From NCBI GenBank assembly GCA_037447655.1, contig JBBHKE010000030.1, positions 124,001 through 188,000 on the forward strand: DNA of 64,000 nt, written 5' to 3'. A program made the translations under genes and the position numbers. Under the pieces are notes generated by a model that was not told where the DNA came from, did not search any database, and saw nothing but the letters and a program-made list of their open reading frames with translations. Shown here piece after piece: positions 45,101-57,014 of this stretch; position 1 is the first letter of the stretch, and the number at the start of each line of letters is the position of its first letter. The stretch comes from Zygnema cylindricum (taxonomy: Eukaryota > Streptophyta > Zygnematophyceae > Zygnematales > Zygnemataceae).

Positions 45101-48100
45101 TTGAAGTTTGGAATCTAGTGGTGTCAAAACCGGCTTAGAATGAGGGAGGGTGAGAGGGGAAGGGGGGAGAGGGGGGGCGGGGGAAAGGGAAGAAAATCAT
45201 AGAGGGGAAAAAAGGGGGAAATAAGTAAAAGAGGGGGAGAGTGGGAGACGAGGGGAGAGGAGAGAGGGAGAAAGAGAGGGGGGGAGGGGGACTGGGTGTA
45301 GGAGAGGTGGTGGCGCTTGGAGTGAAAGATGAAGATAGATAGGGGAGGGAGAGGGTCAAGGAGAGGAAGAGAGAGAGAGAGAGAGGGAGTTGGGGAAAGT
45401 AAGCGAAGAGGGGAAGAGAGGTGAAAAGGGGAGAAGGAGAAAGAAAGGGAGAGGGAGGGGGTAAGGGGATGCAAGGACGAGGGCGAGACAAGAGAGGGAG
45501 AGGGAGAGGGAGAGGGAGAGAGAGATGGAGAAAGAGGAGAAGGCAAAAATAAAGAGGGCGACGGAATGGGATGGTTAGAGGGAAAATAGGGGGATTGGAA
45601 CGAGGAGGTGTAGGAAAATGTAAGAGAATTTGCAAATAAATTGGGAAAAGGACGAGGAAGGGAATTACAAATTGGAATTAGAATTTCAATTTTGAAAAAC
45701 GTCGATGTTTTGTGTGAAAGTGAGGGAGGTAGGGGATGGGGGTTCTAGGTGGAAAAAGACAGGGGAGGAGAGGATACCTATGAGAAAATGTGACTGTGTG
45801 GAAATAGTGTGATATGGTTTGTTTCCTTTGATGTTTGATTTTTTTGTATTTTGTGATTTGTTTTGTGGATATCTATTGTAACAGACATTGAGATCGCAAC
45901 GATTTCAGTGGAAGTATTCCATCATCCATTGGTCAACTGAAATCCCTCCAAGAATTGTAAGAGACATGACACTGGTTATTTAATGCATAATTTTGTCAAA
46001 AGAGTTTGGTGCAAAAAACGGTAAAATTATTTTGCAGTTTGGGAGTAGGGTACAGAGATAGAGTATGTGGAGAGAATGAGGGAGAGGGAGAGCGGGAGGG
46101 AGATGAGGAAAAAGAGGGAGAGGGAAAGGGAGAAGGAAGTGGGGAAGCGGGAGGTGGGGAGACAGTGAGAGTGGGAAAGGGGCATAGAGGGAAAAGTGAA
46201 GATGGGCATATGAGGAGAAGGGAGAGGTTGAGAGGGGGGTAGAAATAGAAGGGGAGAGGCGGAGACGGAGGACTAGAGAGAGTTAGAGTGAGGGTGAAAG
46301 AGGGAAGGAGAGTGAGAGGGAGAGGAAGGGAGAGAGGGAGTAGGAGCGGGAGAGGGAGAGGGAAAGGGAGAGGGAGCAAGAGAAAAATAAAATCAGGGAG
46401 AGGGAGAGAGGAGGGAGAGGGAGAGGGAGAGAGAGAGGGAAGGGAGACGGAGAGGGAGACGGAGAGGGAGAGGGAGAGGGAGAGGGAGAGGGAGAGGGAG
46501 AGGGAGACGGAGAGGGAGAGGGAGAGAGAATGGGAAAAAATACGGTAGGGGGAGGGGGAGGTGGAGGGAAGGGTTAGAGGAGTGGGAGAGGAAGTGGAAA
46601 GGTGAGGAGGGAGGGACTAGCAAGCTAGAATTGAAAATCCAAGTTTTAAAATACTTTTGGTGTTTTGTAGCAAAGTGATGGAGGGTGGGGCGAGGGAGCG
46701 AAATAAAAGGTAGGGACGGATGGCCACAAGCAAATGATACTGGTTGTGGAAATATTATGATATGATTTATATTTATTTTCCCTCGGATTTTTCAAGTTTT
46801 ACTGATTAATTTTATGGATGTCTAAAAACCCAGATCTCTTTCATTCAACAAGTTGAGTGGATATCCATCGTCCATTGGTCAACTATCATCCCTCAATTGG
46901 TTGTAAGCCACATGACACTACTGTTGCGTTATGCAAACGTGTATCAAAAACAATTGTTGCAAAATATTGTTCAAGAAAAAGGATTTTGTTGTTTGGAAGT
47001 CAAATAGGGTGAAAGAGAGGGATGCAAAGAAAAGAGAAAAGGGAAAAAAAAATGGGGAATGGGGAAGATGAGACAAAGTGAGAGTGGGAGAGAAGGATAC
47101 TTGGTGAAAAGGAGATGGGCAGATTCGGAGAGGGGAGGGGATGAGTGGAGGATAAATAACAAGGGGGAGAGGTGATGGAGGGGGAAAGGATGGTGGGGGT
47201 GAGGGGGAGACTGGGTTAGCGAAAGGGAGAGGTAGAGGGAGAGGGATAGGGAGAGAGAAAGGGAGAGGGGATAAAGGAGCGAGTGATTATGGGCGAGTAG
47301 GAGGGTGAAAGTTAGTGGTTTAGGGTTGGTGGGAGAGAAGGGTAAAGGTGGAGAGAAAGAGAGAAATAAAATGAGAGAGGGTGGAAGTACACAAGAGGTG
47401 AGTGTACAAATGGATAGAGAATGGGAGTAGAAGGAGAAGATGGAGGGAGGGGGAGAACGGGGGAGGGGTATAAAAGGGTGGAGAGGGTGGAGGAGAACGA
47501 GGAAGGGGGGAAGTGAGAGTGGGAGGGAAAGGTAGAGGGAGAGGGATAGCGAGATGGCGAGGCTGAGAATCGGAAATTGAAGGGAAAGAGGGAGGGTGAA
47601 AGAGTGAGAAGAGAGAGAGGGAGATAGAGGTATAAAAAGGGGAGAAAAGGAGATAGGTAGAGGGGGGGTGAGGGTGAGGGTGCATGTTAGGACGTGGTGG
47701 GGGGGAGAGGTGGGGGAGCGGACTTATGAGGGTGAAAATGGTGGGAGGCGGACATATTTAGCGAGTTGGGAACAAGGAGTGGAGGGGGAGAGAGAAAGAA
47801 AGAAGGAGATTGAGAATGAGTGATAGCAATAAGGAGAGAGAGAGAGAGGGAGAGAATGAGAGAAAGGGAGAGGGAGAGAGAAAAAGAGGGAGGATCAAGG
47901 AGAAGAAGAGGGAGAGGGAGAGAGAGGGATAGGGAGAGGGAAAGGAAAAAGGGAGAGGGAGAGGGATATGGAGAGATAATGGGAGCAGCAAAAGAAATAG
48001 GATCGAGAGCGAGGGAGAGGGAGAGAGAGAGGGAGTAGGAGAAAAAGCTAGAAGAAAAGAGAGATCGAGAACAATCGTGGGAGTGGGAGAAGGAGAGGAG

Positions 48101-51100
48101 AGGGAGAGGGAGAAATAGAGGGAAAAAGAGTTAGAGAGAAAATAGGGGGAGTTCGAGGGTGAGGAAGAGGCTGAAGTAAAGGGGGGAGGACTGGAAGACC
48201 AAGTGGGAAGAGGAGGAGGGAGGGACTTCTTGAAATATTTTTCATGTTTCGTAGTAAGGTGATGGCGGGGGGGGGGGGGGGGCGAAAGAGTAGGGAGGGG
48301 GTGATGGTTACAAACAAATGCAATTCTGTATGGAAAAAGTGTGATATGATTGTGTTTTTGCATCCCTTAGTGTTTGTTTACGATGACGATTAATCTCAAT
48401 AATTTTATGACCGATCTCATTGTATGATTGGTTTTGTGGATGTCTATAACCACAGAGATCTGTCTTACAACCAGTTGAATGGAAGCTTTCCATTTTTCAT
48501 CCGTCAATTGACATCCCTCAAATACTTGTAAGACACATGAGACTATGGTTGGGTTATGCAAATGCGTGTCAATAATGTTTGTCACATATAATGTTTTTCG
48601 CAAAATATAGTGAAAAAAACAACTTTGTAGTTTGGGAGTCGGGGACGGGGTTTGGTTGGGATAGGGAGAGAAAAAGGGAAAGGGAGAAGGAAGTGGGGGA
48701 GGGGGATGTGGATATAGTGATATACGGTGATAGTTGGGGAGAGAGATAGAACATGAAAGCAATATGAGCAGATGGGAAGAGGGGGGTTGGTGAGAGGGAG
48801 ATAGAAATAGAAAAAGAGAGAGAATAGGGGGAGGAGAGATAAAGCAAGAGAGGGGGAACGGGGGTTGTGATAGGGAGAGGGAGAGGGAGGGAGAGAGGGA
48901 AAGAGGGGATAAAAGGGAAAGGGAGCAAAGACGAGTAGGAGGATGAAAAAGTGTGTTCGCAATTTGAAAGGAAGAAGGTTAGAGATGAAGAGAGGGAGAC
49001 AGAGAAAACGGGAGAGGGGGAAAGTCCACGAGAGGTGAGTGTGTAGATGGGAGATGAAAGTAAAGTACAAGGAGGAGATAGAGGGAGCTGAAGGGGGTGA
49101 GTGGGAGGAAGAGGGGGCGGGGACTAAGACGTGGGATGGGTGGGAAGGGACGAGGGGTATAGGGAGGTGGAAAAACGAGAGGAAGACATGGGAGAGGGGG
49201 AGGGAGAGGGATTGGGAATAGGATTGCTGGAGAGGGAAAGAGGGGATAAAATAGAAAGAGAGAGATAGGGACGGAGATGGAAAGGGAGAAAGGTAAAGAA
49301 AGTGAGAATGGAGGGTGCGAGATAGGAAGAGAGGGAGAGATGATCGGGGTACGGAACTAAGCGGGTGAAAATGTTGAAAGAGGGAGCATGATAAAGATTT
49401 GGGTTGAGGGGGAGAAGAGCGAAATCGAGAGGGAGAGCGAGAGAAGGAGAGGGAAAGAAAGGGAGAGAGAAAGGGGGAGGAAGAGGGAAAGAAAGGAGAG
49501 GGCGAGGAAGAACGAGTGGGAGAGAGTGCGGTAAGGGGAGCGGGGAGAGGGAGAGGGAGAAATAATAGGAGGGGAAAAAGGAGAGGAAGAGGGAAAGGGA
49601 GAGGGAGCGGGAGTGGATGCAAGAGTGGGACAGGGAGAGGAAGAGGGAGAGGTTGAGGGAGGGGGTGAGGGGGAGGAAGGGGGGGGCGGGGGGGCGGAGA
49701 GGGGGATGGAGATGGAGAGGGAGGGAGAGAGAGGGGGAGGGAGAGGAAAATGAGGGGGAGGGGGAGAGGGAGTTCGATAGAAAGGTGAGAGGAGTGGGAG
49801 ACGAAGTGAAAAGGTGTGGAGGGAGGGACTAGCTTGCTAGAATTGAAATATCAAATTTTGAAATATTTTTGGTGTTTGGTAGCAAATTGAGGGATGGGGG
49901 CGTTGTGAGGTAGCAAAAGAGAAGGTAGGCTGGATGCTTTCAAACAAATGCGGTTTTTTGTGGAAATACTCCAAAAATGAGTTTGTTTTTGTTTCCCTTC
50001 TTGTTTTTTGTAAATTTTTAGCGATTTATTTTATGGATGTCTATTGGCCCAGATATCTATCTAACAACCAACTGAGTGGAAACATTCCATTTTTCATCGG
50101 TCAGCTGACATTCCTCAGATACTTGTAAGCCACATGAAGCTGTTGTTGTGTTATGCCAAAGTTTATCAATAACGCTTGTTGCAAAATGTAGTTCAAAAAT
50201 AAAAAAAACTAGATTGGGAGTGGTGAACGGGGATTGAGTGGGATGAGGGAAATAGAGAAAATATAAGAGAGGGGAGAGGGGGATAGAGGGTGAAGGGGAG
50301 AAGGGTAGATGGGGAGAGGGAAGAGGCGAGAGTGGGATAGAAAGAGAAGGTGATATGAGATGGGGAAAGGAGGGACAGAGCCGGAGAGGGGGAGACCGGG
50401 GGGGAAGAGGCGTGTGCGTCCTAAAAAGAGAGGCTGTAGGAGCTTTAGAGTGAGAAGGAAAGAGAGAGGCGGAGATAGTTTGAGGGAGAAGGGGGGAAAA
50501 AGAGTGTGGATATGTGGACGGGCAGGGAGAAGGGAATGAGAGTGGGGGAGATGGAGAGTGAGAGAGGAGGGAAAGAGAGTGAAGAGAGAGTAGGAAAAGA
50601 GCGTTGAAATAGGTATAAGAGAGGGGGAAAGGTTGTCGGAAAAGCGGGAGGGATAGAGGGAAGAGAATGGAGCGACAGAGGGCAAGGGCGGAGGTAGATG
50701 AAGTGTGAGAGTGAGTGGGATAGGGAGATGGAGAGGGAGCGGGATAGAAAAATGCTGGATAGGTGGGGAGGTGAGGGACGAAAGGGTAGGGGAAGTGAGA
50801 AGAAAAGAGGGGGAGAAGGGTTAAGGGGAGAAGGGGGAGAAGGGGGAGAGATGACGGAGTGGAGGTGAGGGAGAGAGGCACAGGGCATTGGAAAAGGGGA
50901 GGTGGAGCAGGGTCGGGATAAGTGGAAGGAGAAGGTGAGGTTGAGGGTGAGGGAGAGGGAGAGGGATAGGAAGAAGTGTGGTGGTGAAAGGGAGAGAGGG
51001 CAAATGGGATAGGGAGAGGGCGCGAGTGGATTAGGGGGATAGGGGGAGAAGAGGAGGTGGGGAGGAGGAAATGGGATTATCGGGAGAGTGGAAGAGGAGG

Positions 51101-54100
51101 GGGAGACGGAAGGGAGCTGGAAAAAGTGATTGTGGGGGGTGGGAAGAGAAGGGAAGAGAAGGGGAGGGGGAGAGTGAGAGACAGAGTAAGTTTATGAGAG
51201 TGGTAACTAGCGAAGTTTATAGGCGGTGGAAAGGGCGGGGGTGGGGGAGAGAGACGAACGGAGAGTTAAAGGGGAGAGGGGTAAAAGGGGAGAGTTGGGG
51301 AGGCAGGGTTCGAGAGATGGGGAAAGGGGGAGAGGACCGTAATTATAAAATTACATAATACTTAGTGATTAATAGTTAGATAATAATCAATGATTTATCA
51401 ATAAAAGTGATGGATAATTATTATATGTTTGAATATAAAAATCTTATATGTTAATACTTACGAATTAATAATTAACAAAAGTCATAGCTAGTAACTAAAA
51501 AACTATTTATAATAGTTTTTTGCCAATATCTATTGAGAAAGAGATGATAATAATAACAACAATAAAAATAATAATGATAGCAATGATAATAGTAGTTATA
51601 ACAATGATGATAATAGTTATAAAAAAAAGATAGATGAAATTAACAATAAGGATGATGATAATGATGATGATGTTAATCTTGATATTAAGAATCATAATCA
51701 TTATGATAACAATAATAATAATAATAACAGTAGTAAGAACAACAACAATGACAACAACAAAAACCATAGCAATAATAACAAAAACAATGATAACAATAGC
51801 AATGATATCAATAATAATAGTATCATAATAATAATAAGAACAATAGAAACAACATGAACAATACCAATAACAACAACAATAACAATGGCAATAACAAAAA
51901 AAATCATAATAACAATAAGAAATAACAAAAAACAAGTAACACTTTTATTTGTTGAAATTTAATTATTGAAATTCAAGAGGTTTATTTTTCCATTTAAAAT
52001 TATTACGTGACAAGTTGCGGAATTGCGATAAAAAAAGTAAACGGGGGAAAAAAAAGGGGTTCGGCTTGAAGTTAAAGGGAGAGGAGAGGGGGCTGCATGT
52101 AAACAAATGCGATTGCACGTTCAAAAACAGTAAACCGGATTTTCTCTTTTTTCTAATATTTTTTTGTTTTGATTCTTTTTTACACTTAGTTTATTGTTGC
52201 CACGTAATTTTATGTATCAACGAGTTTTTTCTGATTGGTTTTGTGTATGTCTATAACCATAGAGATCTATCGCACAACCAATTGAGTGGAGTTATTCCAT
52301 CGTCCATCGCTCGGCTGACATCCCTCATGTCATTGTAAGACACATGACGTTATGGTTGTGTTATTTATCAAAATTGGAATAAAAGTCAAAGTTTTGTTTA
52401 AAAATGTGGCTCACCACACATTGGTTTTTTACATTTGTCTATATAAAGAGTTTTTCTTTGTATTTTTTAAGTGACAAGTTGTGGAAATGTGATAAAGAAA
52501 GTAAAAGGGGGAAAAAAAAGGGGGGTGGCTTGGAGTGAAAGGGAGAGGAGAGGGGTGCTCCACTCAAACTATAAACTGGATTTTCCACTGTTTCTAATGT
52601 TGGTTTTGTTTGAAGGTTTTTTACAATTGATTTTATTGTTTCCTTGTGTTACATCATTTTATGTATCAACGATTTCTTTCTGATTGGTTTTGTGGATGTC
52701 TATAACCAAAGTGATATATCTCACAACCAGTTGAGTGGAAGCATTCCATCGTCCATGGGTCAACTGACATCCCTCACCGATTTGTAAGCCACATTACACT
52801 ATGGTTGTGTTGCGCATCAAAAGTGGTATAAATGTCAAAGGTTTGTTGCAGAAAATAGCTCACCACATGTTGATTCTTTAAGTTTGTCAAGTAAAAGTTT
52901 TTCATTTTGTAGTTTTTTTTTTTTTAAAAGACAACCTTATGATAGAAAATTATGTGACTTTATTGTGTAAAAGAGGAGAGAGGGGCGTGGAGAGGTGGAA
53001 AATAGGGGGAGATGAGAGATTAAGGGAGAGATACGGGGAGAGAGAGGGGGAGGGGGGGGGGAGGGTATCGCGGGCGGGAGTGGAGGCGGGGGCGGAGGGG
53101 GGGGCGGGAGCAGGAGCGAGGGCATTGGGGAGGGGGTGAGGGAGAAAAAGGAGAGAGAAATGGAGAGTATGAGGGGTTAAGAGGGAGATGGGGAGAATTT
53201 TAAAAAGGGAGGGATGGAGAGGGGGAGAGGAGGAGAGGGTAAAAGGGAGAGAGGTGGAAAGGGGGAGAGGGGGAGAGGGGGAAGGGGGAGAGGGGGAGAG
53301 GGAGAGAGGGGAAAAGGACAGGAGAGGGAGAGGACGAGAGGGGGAGAGGTGGCAAAGGGGAGAATGGGACAGGCGAAGAGGGATGTGGAGAGGGGGAGGT
53401 GTAAGGGAGAGGGAGAAGGAGAGGGCAGTGAGAGAGAGCGAGAGCGAGAGAGAGTGGGAGACGTGGAGGTGGATGGGGAGGGGTAGGGTGAAGGATGGTA
53501 TGGAGGGCTGGAGAGGGGGAGATAGGGTAAGAGGATCAGAGCGGATAAAAGGAGAGGTGAGAGAGGATGAGAGAGCGAGAAGGGAAAAAGAGGAGGGAGT
53601 ACAGAAAATATGAGGGAGACGAAGAGAGCGGGAGGGGGAGAGGGTTACTGGAGCAACGGCGGAGGACGGGGAGAGGGGGAGAAGAGAGGGTTAGAGGGAG
53701 AGAGTGGGAGGGTGAGTGGAAGAGGTCAAGGGAGTGAGGGATAGGGAGATAGAGAAGGAAAAGAAGAGGGAGGAGGGGCAAAGGGAGAGAGAATATATGA
53801 CATTTGAGAATTTTGAAAAGAACAATTTATCAATAAAGGATTTTTTTTGTCGTAATAAATGAATATTTATCTGTATTTTTTGTTATCACTGTTTTGTAAT
53901 CTAAAAATGATTTCGTCATTCTGAAGAATTATTTTAGGTGTCTTGGGGTTTTTTTAAAATTTGTCCGGCAACAAATCAAGAGCTCCAATTTCTAAACAAT
54001 AAAGGTGTTTCAAAAATATTAATGTAAAAAAGAAATTATCGATGACATACATTGTTTATCTTCCTAGCAAAATTTTACATATCAGTTTTAATGTCGAGTA

Positions 54101-55759
54101 TTTGATGTGAAGGAAATTCATTATGGTAGGTAAAAGTAAAACTAAAACTGCATGTTTCGTGTCCGCACCTTTTGTCTGACTTGTTGTACATCAAACTTGA
54201 TGCCTTCATGAACATGTTCATTTTTTAGATGTGTTATCGTGGATATTGATGCCTTGCCGAGTAATTTCTTTTTTCACAATATATGCAGTTCTTATTTTGA
54301 TAACTACTTCACTGGGCCGGTCACCAAAGTCAACTGGCCACTAGATTGTGACGATTTATCCACCAACTGCCTATTTGGCCCAAACCTCCCAACCGGGTGC
54401 GCATCCAGCGGTCAACGAAAAAAAAGCGATTGTGACGCATTTTGCAATGCGACCCAACCAGGAGGCCCTTGTGGTGGAGGCGGTATTTGCTCTCGTGGCA
54501 AGAACGGGACATCATGCGCATGCAATGAAGGATTTAATAATTCGGCCAACAAGTTCATTTGCAAAAGTATGTCTACCTAACAACATATCAATTTTTCTTA
54601 AATAATCTCTTTTCGAAAGAGATTCTAAATCGACAAATTACATGCATACAAATAGATTTGTAACATGCATTCAGAAATCTGTAGTGTATTAAAATAATAA
54701 TAGCTTTTTAACTTCTAATCAAGAAAAAAAAGCGCATAAAACAGATCAGAAGAAATCTTTACTTATTTCGTGATCCAAAACTGTGTGTTCTCAATAAATT
54801 AACAGAAAATGAAGTGAAATGTTATTTAAGTAACACCTGAAAACCTCAAGAAACCCGAATAAACAACAAATCTTATAGTTTATGTATTATTTTTTTCTTT
54901 CAAAATTTTCTTGTATTTCTTTTGTGGTTGTCAACTATAAGTATGGAAATAATTTTTCATTGCAAAATAGTATTCAGGTTTTTTTTTTAGTTTTTTGTAA
55001 ATGTTTACTAAATGTTTCCGACATGTGTAGACGTTTGCAGTTACATTTAATTTTACTGATTCTTTGAGGTCAACATGATAGTAAAACATATAGATTTTTA
55101 TAAGTGTAAAAATTTAAGAAATGAAAGCAATAATTTGAGACATTTTGCACTTTCAAGTTTACGGCATTTGTAGCTTCCTAAAGATAATTTTGAATTTAAG
55201 CCAAGCTAAGACGTTTAAAATGAACCATTCTTTTCATCGAAAAAAAGCACCAAACAGAAGGTAATTTAAACAAATAGAAACAAAAACGATACTCGTATAT
55301 TCTTTAACTTTTGTTTGTTTAGCTCATCCTCTCCACACTTCTTCTTACACCCCCGTTTCCCCACCAATGAACCTTCCCTAATCCTTTGGCCTTCAACCTT
55401 TGAGTCCCACCTTCTCCACTTGGTCCGTTTGATTTCTCTACCTTGCTCTCAACCTCAATCATCTTATCTTGTCCTACAATTTTAGATGGTAAATAGAATA
55501 AAGTGCCAAGTAAAAAGTGAGTTGGTCATGAAAATAGAAATTGGGATGACCAATGAATTCGAAAGCACTGTTTTTTGTAAACCAAAAAACAGTATGATTG
55601 ACAACATGTATTCTTCTTTCTTTTCGTCACAATGGTTTTGCAGTGATGAAGCCGCCTACTCATTACTCTCCACCCAAATCCCCACCTCATCGCCCCCCTC
55701 CTCCGTCACCTCGTTCAAAATCCCCACCTCCTCGTGGCCGTCCCTTGTTGAGGAAGTGA
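42115..55759 (+). CDS. LRR-extensin-like secreted protein, 11-exon model with one in-frame TGA
   Basis: Exons: 42115-42211, 42374-42503, 43356-43433, 45885-45956, 46834-46902, 48456-48527, 50053-50124, 52263-52334, 52712-52783, 54229-54566, 55644-55759. All have GT donors and AG acceptors, phases match throughout, and the total of 1188 nt closes at TGA 55757. Predicted 395 aa: signal peptide (MAATTNTMTLLILACHVALA), LRRNT-like cap (ALEAVKAG, CDDSGRVWSV), seven LRRs from exons 3-9 (DLSHNQLSGVIPSSIARLTS type), an eighth degenerate repeat, a Cys-rich region (about 270-355; NCLFGPNLPTGC, then EGF-like GGICSRGKNGTSCACNEGF), and a Pro-rich tail (HYSPPKSPPHRPPPPSPRS). This order is that of LRR-extensins, which act in the cell wall. 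No kinase or membrane segment follows. Exon 4 has TGA at 45889-45891. Exon 5 is one codon short. A lost receptor-kinase relative is the alternative. Confidence 0.72.
42715..43110 (+). repeat. Purine-rich tract in intron 2
   Basis: GGAGGGG/GAGAGG-rich stretch on the coding strand within intron 2, interspersed with non-repetitive sequence and C-rich parts (42900-43000). Low complexity. Confidence 0.6.
43752..43859 (+). repeat. Purine-rich 107-bp direct repeat, left copy
   Basis: AGAGGGAGGGTGAGAGGGG to GAGAGTGGGAGA, immediately left of the intronic copia fragment. The right copy is 45143-45249, differing at only a few bases. The unique sequences outside the two copies differ, so the copia fragment sits between duplicated target. 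Confidence 0.8.
43860..45137 (-). mobile_element. 5'-truncated copia fragment in intron 3 (J)
   Basis: Antisense to the host gene: 3' LTR 43860-44380 (TGTTAGAATCAATG at its minus-strand start, after the polypurine TTTGAGAGGGGGAT), then RNase H and the RT end. Everything 5' of the RT C-terminus is missing. It is flanked by a direct repeat of about 107 bp, not by a 5-bp duplication. Confidence 0.8.
44405..45125 (-). pseudogene. pol: Copia J RT end and RNase H
   Basis: 44941-44405: MKRIFRYLAGTVEIGLLFR, YCDADWGGDFDTGKSTSGY (RNase H catalytic Asp in CDADW), VALSSTKSEYMVACHTSKAS, FSDSMSSMALVKNPVFHKR, KHIRIQWHFVRDLV, and the closing EEAADMLTKAACHDVL. This is a full copia RNase H without lesions. 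A stop near 44951 separates it from the RT end (RFCQAPKRIH and TRPDISAAVSVV-like, to 45125). It belongs to a family different from D, E and F. Confidence 0.85.
45138..45610 (+). repeat. Purine-rich tract, intron 3 (includes right copy of the 107-bp repeat)
   Basis: GAGGGAGA-type simple sequence on the coding strand; 45143-45249 repeats 43752-43859. Long antisense ORFs here are by-products of low complexity. Confidence 0.8.
46040..46620 (+). repeat. Purine-rich tract, intron 4
   Basis: GGGAGA hexamer-type array on the coding strand, clearest at 46430-46530 where GAGAGG and GGAGACGGAGA units follow one another. It begins shortly after the exon 4 donor and ends at GCTAGAATTGAAA, a motif shared with intron 7. 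Confidence 0.85.
46985..48235 (+). repeat. Purine-rich tract, intron 5
   Basis: GA/GGGAGA-rich on the coding strand with GAAAG and GTGAGGG variants; followed by a run of 17 G at about 48267-48283 and TGAAATATTTTTCATGTTTCG, homologous to the corresponding places in introns 4 and 6. Confidence 0.85.
48640..49835 (+). repeat. Purine-rich tract, intron 6
   Basis: GA-rich simple sequence, coding strand; ends at GCTAGAATTGAAATATC. The 346-codon antisense frame across it is low-complexity Leu/Pro/Ser sequence, not a gene. Confidence 0.85.
50215..51345 (+). repeat. Purine-rich tract, intron 7
   Basis: GAGGGGGAGA-rich on the coding strand, less regular than introns 4-6. Confidence 0.85.
51541..51930. 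repeat. AAT/GAT/AAC trinucleotide-rich microsatellite, intron 7
   Basis: Imperfect ATAATAACAATAATGATAAT-like sequence over about 390 bp. ORFs on both strands are artefacts. Confidence 0.85.
52965..53800 (+). repeat. Purine-rich tract, intron 9
   Basis: GAGAGGGGGAGAGG-type array on the coding strand with G-rich parts (about 53055-53110) that could form G-quadruplexes. Confidence 0.85.
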
Positions 55760-57000
55760 AAACTCGTTCGTGAAGGAAATGGAAATTATTGATTTTAGAG
55801 CCAATTTCGGTTGGAAACACAACAAATGGAGACTATGATTAAAAATACATAAATTATAAAGATGGTTTGGAGCATTCATTTTTCGGTTGTAGGTATGGCT
55901 TTTTAAGTCAAATGGTTTGTCGTAATTTGATTGTTATTATCAATTCAGGTTAGTCAGTATCCGTGTTGGTTTGATTTTTTTTTGTGAAACGTTTTGTTTG
56001 TTTTTGTGTGTGGTTTACCATGTGTACGATAACTGGAACATTGGAACGACAATATAATTGATTAAGGGGTGTTTATCACAAAAACCTTCAAACATTTATT
56101 TCAAAAATTTTGTAAGTTTAATTTAACAAAGTGTCGGTTATGTGATATCTATTGAATGGGTTGAGCTTGACCCATTTTCCTTTTGTTTAATTAAGTCTTT
56201 ACATTTTCTTATGATGTGTCCATATCTTTGCCTCTACATGGTGATCGTAATCAAACACTAGTATCCCATATACAATGGGGAATTTATTTTTTTGGCCTAA
56301 TAACGTTGGGGAAGTGGGTCGACAAGTAACAGACATCACTCAATATTTTGTTGAAACCACCTCGAGACATTAATTAGATGACAATGTTGAATATGAAGAA
56401 CCACAAACGAAACAAAACATTAAACATTTTGATTATATATAAACATTAACAAAACCTTGAATATTTTAATTATATCCATACATTCACGTATAAACGTTTG
56501 AGTAGACAATCATCCAGGAGGAATTAATTTTTAAGCTGCAAGGATGGATTTTACGCCAAAAGGTTATGCCAAATTTTTATGGTTGTTATTGCTTCACTTA
56601 AGTGTTCGTGGCCGAAAAGAGTTAACAATAAATAGTAAAATGCAGTAAGAGTTAACCCTAACTTGTTAACCGCAATATAACTTCACCATCTATTGTTTGG
56701 AAATTTTTGGGCCTCAACTCGACAAGAAAAAATGTATAAAAAAATGGGGGAGATATAGTATGGCTCTCTTGGACTCTAATGTAACAACAATTCAGATTGT
56801 TAAACCACAAATATTCCCTGGAGAACGATATTTTTCTTTGTTTTATCAGAAGTATACAATATTATGAAAGTTAAACGATATTTCCAGAGTTATGCCATAT
56901 TATCAGTGTCATACGAAATTCTCGAAGTAATACAATGTTTTCAAAGCTAAATCTTTATCTTTTTCCTTCACCTTAATTCGCAAAATTGGCATATAAAAAA
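55760..57000. other. 3' flank of the LRR gene, AT-rich
   Basis: No gene seen. It includes the 3' UTR of the gene; no canonical AATAAA site stands out just after the stop codon. Confidence 0.4.
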
Positions 57001-57014
57001 AAAGACTGTATTTG

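Noticed and set aside
48582-49622. 346-codon antisense ORF
   Set aside because: It lies over the intron 6 purine tract, is only Leu/Pro/Ser/Phe repeats, and has no domain; simple-sequence artefact. The same holds for 45124-45635, 47758-48363, 50057-50881 and similar frames.
51507-51935. 142-codon Ile/Val-rich frame resembling a membrane protein
   Set aside because: Direct translation of an AAT/GAT microsatellite.
54567-57000. Kinase domain downstream of the LRR exons
   Set aside because: No kinase motif (HRD, DFG, GxGxxG) seen in any frame; the Pro-rich exon with a matching phase and stop closes the gene.
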